A stretch of DNA of 64,000 nucleotides. Source: Tretioscincus oriximinensis. Its lineage: Eukaryota > Chordata > Lepidosauria > Squamata > Gymnophthalmidae. The notes under the pieces are model-generated. The model was not told where the DNA came from. It worked only from the letters and a program-made list of their open reading frames with translations, and did not search any database. Location: positions 49,975 through 113,974 of the forward strand of contig JAJVDF010001221.1 of assembly GCA_022410635.1 (NCBI GenBank), given 5' to 3'. The translations under genes and the position numbers were made by a program. Positions 45,615 to 57,600 of the stretch are shown here, piece by piece (position 1 is the first letter of the stretch; every line of letters starts with the position of its first letter).

Positions 45615-48600
45615 CATTTCTATACAGGCCTATACCCAAAGGTCTCAAGTTAGGGAGCAATAAAAAATGAATTAGCGTATTAAAACAACAGTGCCTGAAG
45701 GTAGGAAAGGGAGAGCAGCTTGTTCGGCCGAAGGCCAGGTGAAAGAGGTGCTTCTTCGAGCGTTTCCTGAATGAAGACGAAGATGGTGATTGACGCACCT
45801 CAAGGGGGAGACCATTCCATAGTCTTGAGGGCTGCCATGGAGAAGGCCCTGTCCTGGGTTCCCACCCTCTTTGCCATGGAGAGAGGAGGTACAGTCAGGA
45901 GGGCTTCCCCTGCAGATCTCAAGACACGGGCAGGTTGGTATGGGAGAAGACCTTCCTTTGTATATTTGGGGCCCATGTTATTTAGGGTCTTGTAGGTTAC
46001 CAAAGCGTGACCAGAGCTTCCCTGTCCAGAGGTAGCTCAAACTGGCAAGCCAGACATAGCTGGAGATAGGCATTCCTGGCCACCACCTTCATTTGATCTT
46101 CAAGTGCCATCAAAGAATCCAGAAAAAAAAAACAGATTTCACACCTGACCGTTATAGGGAGAGAGGATCAACCCTCGAGGAACCCTACAAGTGAACTCAC
46201 AGGGTATTGAGCAAGAATCTCTTACTGCCACTCTCTGGAAGTGGCCTTGTAGATAGGAGTGGAACCACTGCAATGTCTTGCCACCAACTCCTAAACTCCT
46301 TAGTCTCTCCAAGAGGATGCCGTGGTCAATGGTATCAAATGCTGCTGAGAGATCTAGGAGAACCAACAGAGTTGCATTGCCTTGTCTCTCCCCTGAAGAA
46401 GATCATCAACCAAGGTGACCAAGGTGGTTTTTGTGCCATAACCAGGCTTGAAACCAGATTGAAATGGGTCTAGAAAACCAGTTTCTTCCAAACATCAGTT
46501 TCTTCCAAGGTTCTTCCAAGGTTTTAATCTGTGGTTTCATGGGCACTTATTTTAAAAAGCAAATGGCTTGGAGGTGGTAGCCTCTGAATTTGGGTGCTCC
46601 TGTCCTGCTTCTAATATGAACCATGGTGTGAGACACGGGAATGTAAGAGGTTAAAGAGTTTCGATGTTTCAACAGAAATATTGGAATTTGTGGCCTCACG
46701 TATCAGTCGTGGAGAGGAGTGAGCACCTTCTATTGACCAGGCTAGCTGTTCAAAAGAAATTACAAGTAGATTAATAGGTACCATCACAATATGGTGGGGA
46801 AGATAGGTGTAAGCCTTCGGGTGAAAAGTAGTTTCTGAGCCACGCTGAGTCCTTTCAGGAGATAAGGGTGGGGTATAAAAACCCAGTTCTTCTTCTCCTC
46901 CTCCTTCTCCTTCCCCCCTCTCTCCCTTCCTTCCTCCCTTTCTCGCTCCCTCGCTCTTCATCTCTTTTGGGAAATGAGTAATCTTCAGGTGAGAAGGGTG
47001 GGGGATAAAAAAAAATCTCCTTCTCCTTTTTCTTCTTTTCCCTCCCTCCCTCCCTCTTCATCTCTTTTGGGAAATGAGTAATCTTTGGGTAAGAAGGGCA
47101 GGGTATAAAAGCACAATTATTCTTCTTAAATTTGTTGGATGGAAGTTCCTCAGAGCAGGAAGTGTTAGTCTGAGGCAAATGCAAACCTTGACTTTTAGTC
47201 CCTGAACCACAAGTTGAGTGCACTAGTCTTTATAGCTCCTGGAACATAGGAACGAACCACAGCTATTTTGTCTAATGGTGCACCTGCACATTTCCCCCCA
47301 CACTATAGTAGTAACACTGTCTGGTCATTTCCTGTAAGAGCTGCCAAGAGCTGTTTGGGTGTGTCTTCAGTTACTTTTAGACTCCTAGTCCCATGAGCTC
47401 CAATAGGCATAAAAAATGGACAACAATAGACAGATTGTGCAATTCTGGAACACCAGGACGTTCTTTTTGGAAAGTCAATGAATATGGGCTGCAAAGATCT
47501 CTCCTGTGGGTCATTGGCAACTTTTTCTTGTCTGTCTCGGAAGAAAGTTGTCTTGTAGGTCTGCATGTGATAACCATTTTGCTCCATTTCAGACTGGAGC
47601 CGGTGAGGAGATTGAAACCAAAACCTCAAGTGGACTAGTGAAAGGTCATGCTTACTCTATCACAGGAACCTACAAGGTAAGACCAAAACATCTTCTCACC
47701 CCGAAGTGGGCCTCTGGCTTATAATTAACTCCTGTTCCTGTTACTCAGCCTATAGGTAGGTCCCCCAGTCACCTTCCTGTCAGCAGAAAACATGTCTCCA
47801 TGGGCGGGACTGGGTGCAGATTGGCTAAAGAGGCACTATCTCTCCCTAAGCTAGCTGTGGTGCAGGCTGGGAGCTGTAGTCCGCAGGGTAGGGCCCCGCA
47901 CAGGCTGCCTGCTGCTCAGACTGCACTTACCAGTAGGCCCTGCTGCCAGCTTAACAGCTCCATTTCACCCTTCTAACATTTTGGTCTGCTGTCATAAGTG
48001 GACCTGTTGGCATCCAATCTTTTATAATAAGCACTTCCTATCACGAAAAAATGGCATAGAAAAACAGGCAGGAATACATCTAAGAAGCATAAAACAGGAA
48101 ACAGAAATTCTTCCTGAAACCGAGAAACAGGAAGCTGGTCGTTTTGCTGTTGTTCACAACCGGTACTCTGTCTATATCCACACGTAGGGGTACCATTAAA
48201 AAGCAGGAGTTTGATAACTTTAACAGATGTGGAAAAGAAGAATGTTCGCCAGGCACTTAGGCTGCCTCCCCATGCGATGTTGGTGCCACGCTGGTACTTA
48301 CACGTTCGTGACTCTACCCCATGCGATGATGGACATTTCAGCAGTCCAATAAGAATAAAGCTCTATTGCAGCGGAGTATCCTGTAGCTGATTCTTTAAGC
48401 TACAGCATGTCCATCATCACATGGGGCAGAGTCACTACTATATAAGTGATACCAACATCGCTTGGGGAGGCAGCATTGGTGAACATTCCTCTTTTCCACT
48501 TCCATTAAAACCATAAGAACATAAGAGGAGCCCTGCTAAATGGGGCCAGAGCCCACTTCTGTCTCACACAGTGGCCCACCAAATGCACCTGGGCAATCTC

Positions 48601-51600
48601 AACCAGAAGAAGGAAAATGTTCATCTGTTCTTGACTCCTTGCAAATGGCATTTAAGGAATCCTGCCTGTTGCTCCATTCTGAAATTGTATCAAGAGATCC
48701 ATCCTGGTAGCTATTTATACCCTTGATGTTCATGAATTTGTCTAATCTTGTCTTAAATCTATCCAGACTGCTAGATACACCCACCTCTTCTGGAAGTAAA
48801 TTCTAAAGGCCAATGTCCCTCTGGATGAAAAAATATAATGCTCAAAACAATTAAGGGAATGCTTTAACATAACAGTGTAACACTAAGTGTTTCCTTAATT
48901 GTTTTGAGCAGTATATTTTCCTTTGTCTGTCCTCACTCTTCTGCCTGTCGGTTTCAAGGAATGCCCCCCTGGTCCTAGTGTTGTGTGATAGAGAAAATAA
49001 TTTTTCTCTAGTCACCTTATCCACCCCATGCACCTCTAAAAACGCTATCTTTCGAGGCTGAAGAGGCCCAGACATTGTAGGCTGACTTCTTAAGAGACAG
49101 GCTCCAAACCCTTGATCATTCTTGTTGCCCTTTTCTGCACCTTCTCTAGTTCCACAATATCTTTTTTTGAGATCTTGTGACAAGAATTGGACACAGGATT
49201 CCAAATGTGGCCTCACCATAGATTTATAAAAATGCAAAACAACACTTGCTGACTTGTTTTCGATTCCTTTCCTAATTATCCCCAACATGGAATTTGCCTT
49301 TTTTGCTGCTACTGCTGCTCACTAGGTTGACACCTTCACTGAACTGTCCAACAGCACTTCAAGATCCTTTTCCTGCTCTGTCACAGAAAACTTGGTTCCC
49401 ATCAGCTGATAGGAGTAACTGGGGTTCTTTGCCAACAGCATATAATACCTAACTCTTGTTTCTGTGAGGAAAAATTATCGCCTCAGCGAATACATATGTT
49501 CTTCTGTTTGTTTGTCATTCCTGCTTTGGTTAACTAAATGCAAACAGTGGACCCTGTTTTGTTTTTGTTCCTTCCTAGCTTCGTCTGAATGAGAAGACAG
49601 TTCAGTTGGTTCGCCTGCGTAATCCTTGGGGCTTTAAAGAATGGAATGGACGTTGGAGTGACAAGTGAGAGAGTCCCATTGCAAGGGGTTTTATAGGCTC
49701 TTAGATTGCTCCAGAGCAGGGGTTTCCAACCCATGGGTCATGACCCCAAATATGACCATGAAGGGTTTTTTGTGAAGTCACCAGGAAGTGGTAAGCTACG
49801 AAAACTGCATCACACACATGCGCAGAATGCAAAATGAATGTATCAAGGTCACGTCGGGGTCGCAGGTCAGCTCATGTGCAGTTTTGGTGTCAAAGGTCAC
49901 GTTGCGTCTGTAAATGATGTCACAACTCAAAAAAGGTTGGGAACCGCTGCTCCAGAGGCATGTCTGTAAACATTTTGTTAATATGCATTTTTATTGTTTT
50001 TCTCTTATCCACCCTGGGACCATTGTTGAAGGGTGGGATATAAATCACCAGATCAATGAAATAACATGATTTTTATTGTATATATGTAATACATTACTTC
50101 CAGTTCTGAGATACCCTACTGAAGACAAGTAGACTGAAGAGACCAAGAAATTGGGCAGCCCAATAATTTATTTATTCATTTATTCGTTTATTCATTTATT
50201 CATTAATTAATTAATTTATTTATTCATTCATTCATTCATATTTATATTTTTATTCATTTATTTATTTATTTATTTATACTCTACCCCGCCCTATACCCAA
50301 GGGTCTCAGGGTAGGCCAACAATAAAAGCAAAAACAATAATTTGTCATATTAAATAGTATCTGAAGGTGGGGAAGAAAGTAGCTTTTCTTTAACCAAAGG
50401 CTGCATCTTCAGGGATCGTCTGAAAGAATACAGAGATGGTGACTGATGCACCTTGAGGGGGAGACTATTCACAGGCACGGATAGCTCAGTTGCTAAGGAA
50501 TTCGTCTCTCACCTGGGAGATGGGGTTTCGAAGCCCTGTGTGGGACATGGGGAGGGGTGAGCCACTTCCACTAGCCTGTAGCTCTAGCCAACCCAGCTAT
50601 ACGAAAGCATGAATTGCAAGAAATTGCAACTGACTGCAAGTAGATACATGGGAACCATGACAACCTGGTGGGGAAGATAGAATGTCAGCCTTCGGGCAAA
50701 ATTTATCCTTGTAAGTCGGTTTGACTCCCTTTGAAAGGTGAGAAAAGCGGGGTATAAGAACCCAGTTCTTCTTCTTCTTCTTCTTCTTCTGAGGGGGCAA
50801 CCAGAGAGCAGGCGCTGTCCCAAGTTCCCCTCCATTTTCTGATGAGAGGGGTGGTACAAGCAAGAATTCACATAATGGCCTGAATCTACATCATGACAAT
50901 GTGTTTGGCTGGGTTCAAAGACTGTTATCAGGACTGTATTCCCCCTTTATTCCATACTCCAAGGTCCATGTAATGCTTCAAGCCTCTACTGTTCCACTCA
51001 TGTTCAGGACAGATCTCACATACGACACAGGTGATACATTTATTTCTCTTTATTTTTCATTCCCTTTCTCTGGCTTTAGTTCCGACAAGTGGGACCAAGT
51101 GGAAGAAACTCTCCGGAATGAGCTGTGTGTGAAAAAGGAAGATGGAGAATTTTGGTAAAGGATTCTTAATTAAAATAGGGCTGATTCAACAAAGGGTTTG
51201 GGGTGGGGCAGGCGGAGGATGGGATACTCTTGCTCTGACATGAGATAATAGGGTGAGCAGATATCACATATCTCCATATCCCAAACCTTGCAGGGAAACG
51301 TATTCTTGTTTCAGATGTGGGGTTCCTTCTGGGCAAGTGCAGAAGTAACAGAGCAGAAAAAGGCCCAGAAATGAATTATTTTTGATCCAATGCAAAACAA
51401 ATAAGCCAGCCTGATGTAGTGATTAGAGTGTCCGACTCTTATTTGGAAGTCTCCCAGTTCAATTCTGCACTCGTTCACAAAAGCCAGCTGGGTGACCTTA
51501 GGCTAGTCACAGTTCTTCAGAGCTCTCTCAGCCCCACCTACTTCACAAGGCATCTGTTGTGGAGAAGAACAGAAGGCTATGTAAGCCGCTTTGATTCTCT

Positions 51601-54600
51601 GCCAACGTCAAGACTCCCCGACTTTTGTTGGTGAAAAGATTTTATAAGTGGAAGAAGTTTGTGCATATTGACTTCACCCTGGTTATTTTGATGTGGAATG
51701 CTAACATGACAGTTTATGGGTCAACCCTCAATCAGAATGGGGCCCTAGGAAGGCGCAATTCTGGTCTACTTCATTAAAATTGTATTCGTTCTTCTCCCTG
51801 GTTCACCCCTTTAGGATGGACATTGATGATTTCACTAAACTTTATGATAGTGTGCACCTTTTCCACTTCAATGCCGACTGGCTAGAAGAGGAACCCACTG
51901 AAGTTTGGAATACCAGCTGCCTCCGGGGCTCCTGGATCGAAGGCTACAGTGCTGGTGGAGACATGAATTCATCAAGTAATTGATGGGTCGGAGATTACTG
52001 TGAAAACAGTGGGCGGGGTAATGGTGGTGTTGGAGTAGAGAAGTCCACCATGTGCTTCTGGCACATTTGTTTTTCAGTGCAAGGTAGAGTCGGGTTACAT
52101 CTGGATGGTCCTGATGACAGCTAGGGCAAAATAGTAACCACAAAGTGATATAGCTGGAAGCAGGAGCATATCTACAATGGGGCAGCCAGGGCACTTTTGA
52201 ATAGACTTGTGCAGGGTAGTTGCGCTGCATGCCAGTGATGTATTGCAGAAGCTGCCACCACATTAGTTGCTGGACTTGCTGTCCATTGCCATTGGCTCTT
52301 TGCCTGGCCATAAGGGCCCCCCATTTCATTTATCTGCCCTCAGGGCCCCGAGAGTCTAATACCCCACTAGTTGGAAGGGCCCTCAAGGGGCATCCATTCC
52401 AAACCCCTGCTCAACACAGGATTCACCATGCAGATGGCTATCCAGCCTCCATTTGAAAACTTCCAATGAAGAAGAACTCACCACCTCCTGTGCCAACTCT
52501 ATTCCACTGGTTGGTCACCGTTACTGTCAGAAAGGTTTTTTGATATCTAATCTATATCTACTTCCTTGCAGTTTCATCCTGTTGTTTCTAGTCCTTCCAT
52601 GTGCCAATGAGAACAAGGCTGATCCCTCTGCTCTGTGACAGCCCTTTGGATATTGTAGACAGTTATCAGTTCTCCACCCAGTCCTCTCTTTTGCAGATTG
52701 AACATCCCTAGACCCTTTAACCGTTCCCCATAATGCCAAAATTGCAGGCATTGCTAAAGTGTCCGCCTGGCATAGAAAGAGGGACAGGTCACACATGTAA
52801 AGCATGCACCAAATGCAAATGCAAAAAATATATATGAATAAATCCCCATTGGACTCCACAGTTAGCTAAATACTTCTAACAGGTTGCCCACCTTGTTTTT
52901 TAACTGAGATCAAAAAGTAAGAGGTTGCAAAGTGACCAAATGCTGCATGAAGGCTGATGCTAGACAAAGGGGCATAGAAAATATCTCCCTTTGAACATCC
53001 TGAGCAGCTTCCAGGATCTGAGTGAGCTGTGTTTCTTTTGCTATGTAGACACCTTCTGGATGAACCCCCAATTCCACCTGTCACTGCTGGAGGCGGATGA
53101 TGATGAGTTGGAGATAAAAGACATGCAAGATGCCACATGTACTGTCCTTGTCCGTTTGACGCAGGAAGATCGCGGCACAAGCCAGAATCGGAGACAGGGC
53201 TACCTGCATGCAGGCTTTCACATCTTTAAGGTACGTTTATGACATCTATGAAGCAGCTCTTGCTTTCAGGAAAGATGTTTGTTAGCGGTGCCTAGGGGAT
53301 AAAAGAAAATGGCACGTACTCGGGTTATTAAAGGGGGGCACTGGAATATAGCAGGAAGGCATTGCTTTCCATACAACCAAAGATCACTTATGTCAAAGAT
53401 AGATGACAGAGAAGTAGCAGAGTCCTTCTGGATAGAACAAACACACAACACTCCAAAGAGTTCTTTCCTAGCAAGAAGGCAATTTTCTTTAGTCTACTAT
53501 ATAATGTGATACATGATAACAACCCACGCTGACTCAAGGGCTCCTGAAGGCTGCATCTGGGCATCATGAGTTTTCGCTTATCCTTTATGTTCTAACTGAA
53601 ATACACATTACAGTGAAATCTATTAACTCTGATTCAGTTGTCTGGATACAGCCAAAGGGAGAAGATGCTTGTCTAGTTATTCCCTAGGCAGCCTGATGTC
53701 ACAAGAAAGATACCAGGTCCAAGTACATACATAGTTTGTCCAAATTTATATATAGTGTCTCTGTGTCTTATTATATGGCTGTAGCCACAGTGTCCCCCAA
53801 AACATCTGAAAGATCAGTTCTATGGCTCTGACAATTCAACTTCTTAGCTTAGAAGAAGCAGGTCAACCCAGTGACTCAAGGAAATAGCTGTGTTAGTCTT
53901 TATCCAGAAAGTCTAGCAGAGAGGGCTTGTAGCACATGGGAGACTAACAAGAGAAAGGTAGGTGGCATGAAGTTTCATAGACAGATCTACTTCTTGAAAA
54001 ATGATAGGTGAGATGAACTTTTGTAGACAAATCTATTTCGTGAAGAAAGATAGGCGGGATGAAATTTCATAGAGGAGTCTATTTTGTGAAGGAAGATAGG
54101 CGGGATGAAATTTCATAGATGAGTCTACTTCGTGAAGAAAGGTAGAAGGGATGAACTTTCGTAGACAAGTCTACTTCGTGAAGAAAGATAGGTGGGNATA
54201 GGTGGGATGAAATTTCATAGATGAGTCTACTTCGTGAAGAAAGATAGGTGGGATGAAATTTCATAGATGAGTCTACTTCGTGAAGAATGGTAAATGGGAT
54301 GAACTTTCGTAGACAAGTCTACTTCGTGAAGAAAGATAGGTGGGATGAAATTTCATAGACGAGTCTACTTTGTGAAGAAAGGTATATGGGATGAAATTTC
54401 ATAGACGAGTCTACTTTGTGAAGAAAGGTAGATGGGATGAACTTTTGTAGACAAGTCTATTTTGTGAAGAAAGATAGGTGGGATGAAATTTCATAGATGA
54501 GTCTACTTCGTGAAGAAAGGTAGATGTGATGAAATTTCATAGACGAGTCTACTTTGTGAAGAAAGGTAGATGTGATGAACTTTCGTAGACAAGTCTATTT

Positions 54601-57600
54601 TGTGAAGAAAGATAGGTGGGATGAAATTTCATAGATGAGTCTACTTTGTGAAGAAAGATAAATGGGATGAACTTTTTATACACAAGTCTACTACTTCAAG
54701 AAGCAGATTTGTGTACAAAAGTTCATCTCATCTCCCTTTCTCTTGTTAGTCTCTAAAGTGCTACAAGGCCAGGTATTCAGAACAGGGATCTTCATACTGA
54801 CCAAATCAGGAAAGACCAAGAGGATTCATTTATGTTTAAAGTGTTAAACTCTCTTTCCATATGGGACATTGTCTCTTGACATAAAATGGTCCAGAGGACT
54901 ACCTTCTGAGCACGGGTGTGGTTTGAGGGAGGCCTCACGCCATGCCTAGTACATATTATATGCACAAAAAGCACCATAGACTCAGCTAAGTTGCCTTCAG
55001 TGCCATCCTGGTCTGACTCACCAGTAAGAATTTCAAGGACTATTGGTGTAGTAGAGCGTAGTACACGGGCCACAAAGGTGTTCAAACAGGATAGAGGTTT
55101 GAAAACAGGGGTGTGTAGGCAAATACATTTCTCTGTAGGGTAAGTTTGCTTTTTCTTTTTCCTTTTCTTTTTTACTTCAGATTTTAGCCCTAGTCTGGAT
55201 GCAGCCTAACACCCTACCTCTTTGGATTCTCCTTTGATGTAATTGCTTGTGATTCACAGTTGTTAGACTTGGGTGGTCTAAAGAAATTTTCAGATACTTG
55301 AAAAACTGCATTTTTGGTTTGAAGCATTTGCAAACACAACCTGTTGAATTCAATTTGCAATGTGAAGTTAATTTTGTACATGTGTCAATTGGATGCATTT
55401 TCCCAGATATATTTTTTACTTTTTTAAAAAAGATTAATGGTCCTAGAATAGCAATAAAAAAGCCTTTACTTGTTCATTGCCTCCTTTTAATTATTCGATT
55501 TTATGTTTTCTCCTTTTCTCCTCCCCTCTTTTTTTAAAGCTGCCCAGAGAGGTAATAACTCAAGTGATCCTTGCTTTCCATTGGGGTCTCATGCTGCTTA
55601 AGAATCCTAGGAACTAAAGGGAAGAAAGATGAAATACAAAGGGAATAAGTACCCTGATTGGAGCTGATTATAAGAGGAAAGTTTTAAAAACCACTATCCT
55701 GTGGTCATTGTCTGGTGTTGAAGTTAGAGTGTCAGACTCTTTATCTAGAAGTCTACCGGTTTGATTCTACCCTCCTCCACCAAAGCCAGATGGTTGACCC
55801 TGGGCTAGTTACAGTTCTTTGGAGCTCCCTCAGCCCCACGTATTTCACAAGGTGTCTGTTGTGAAGTGAAGAACAGAAGGTTATGTAAGCTGCTTTGGGT
55901 TGAGAAAGTGGCATTTACAAACTCTTTTAGGCCTGGTTATGCTAAACCTGGGGCAGGATATGGTGGGTGGGACTGTGAGCAATACAATTATGGTCATACC
56001 AGCAATTAGGTAAGCAGTTCTGTCAGCTTGAAAGTTTTACAGTATTGGAAATAGTGCTAGGAAGCATACACTTTTCGCATAGGTGTAATAGGGAAACCTC
56101 CTGGTCTCATGCAACACGTGACAGAGTCCTGCTTAGTACCTCATGTGTATCCCCACATACACACAGCATCATTTCCAGCCCCAACTTTTGGAAATGACCG
56201 CTTTCATGATGTCATTTCCGGTCCCCGGTTCTGGAAATGATGTCCTGAAAAATGTCATTTCTGATTTTTACTTCCAGAAATGGGATATTTCGGTGGCCAT
56301 GCCTTGAAATTACATGGCCCTGGAGGAAAGGTGCATGCAATTATTTTTCCGGATTGGAAAGAAATCCATTTCTTTCCTTACTCATGAGGCACAAATAGCA
56401 CAGTTGTTAAGAACTGGTCTTTCAATTGGAGAGGGGTGAGCTCCCTCTACTAACCTCAGCTCTAGCCAACTCTGCTATTTGAAAGAAAGTAGATTTGCAA
56501 TCTACATTTAAAGTAGATTCAAGGGGTACTACTAATTATATGGGGGGGGGGGAGATAGAAGAGGTATAAGCCTTCAAGTGAGAATAAAGTCCATTCTCCC
56601 CTAATTTACAAGTTCTTCATACAAAGAGCACATTTTGGTCCTAATTAGCTTGTATAGGCAGGATTCACTTGTGACTTGTTCATTATGTTGTGGTTTCATT
56701 GACTTCTTTTTAACTGGTCTTATGTTATGTTTTCTTCTTCTCACCCCCTTCCCTTATTTTTGAAGATTTGCAAACAGGTAATTACTCAAGTGACCCTTGT
56801 TTTCCATTCTGCATAAGAGCCACAGGAACAAAAGGCAGGAAGAAAGTACTGATTAAAAAGGGAAGTTTGTTTATTTATTTATTTTTAATTGACAACATTA
56901 ACAACAAACAAAACACTCAGCACAAACATTGAGAACAACACAAATCGCGGGGTACAGCGCCTATCAAATTCCAATTTGTTATCAATAAACACTGGCCAAT
57001 GCTTCTTTGATTTATACAATCCACATTCGAATAAATTCCTTTTCTGGGAGATCTAGATCTCTCAATATTGCTACATTTTCTAAAAGTGGTATCCAAATTT
57101 CTATTATAGTCAGCCTAACATTCATTCCCAAACAGACAAGTCTATTGGTTCTTATACTTTCCCTCACAAGAACATCCCATAATCTTTTACATCACTGCTC
57201 CTTGGAAATTTCCAAGTCTTTCCCAGTTTTAGCTATAACTGCCTTTGCTACATACAACAGAAAATGGCGGACAGTCCTCGGCAGTCCGAACAGAGGAAAG
57301 CAAAATATGCTCCTGTTCATGACTCCCTGCAAATGGTATCTCAGGAGTCCTGCCTGTTGCTCCATCCCGGAGGCAACATCCAGACATCCATCCTAGTATC
57401 CATTTATACCCTTGGTGTCCATAAACCTGTTTAGTCCTGTCTTGAAACTATCCAAGCTGTTAGCTGCCACTACCTCTTCAGGAAGTAAATTCCACAGGCC
57501 GATGACTCTCTGGGTGAAAAAATCCTTTCCTTTGTCTGTTCTCACTTTTCTACCCAACAGTTTTAAGGAGGCCCCCCTGGTCCTTGTGTTGTGATAGAGA

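Noticed and set aside
46860..47110. TATA boxes upstream of genes
   Set aside because: GGGTATAAAA words here and at 7340, 16755 and 50750 are the standard SINE tail, not promoters.
53955..54700. CRISPR-like array
   Set aside because: Direct 46-bp tandem units with no unique spacers, in a vertebrate intron.
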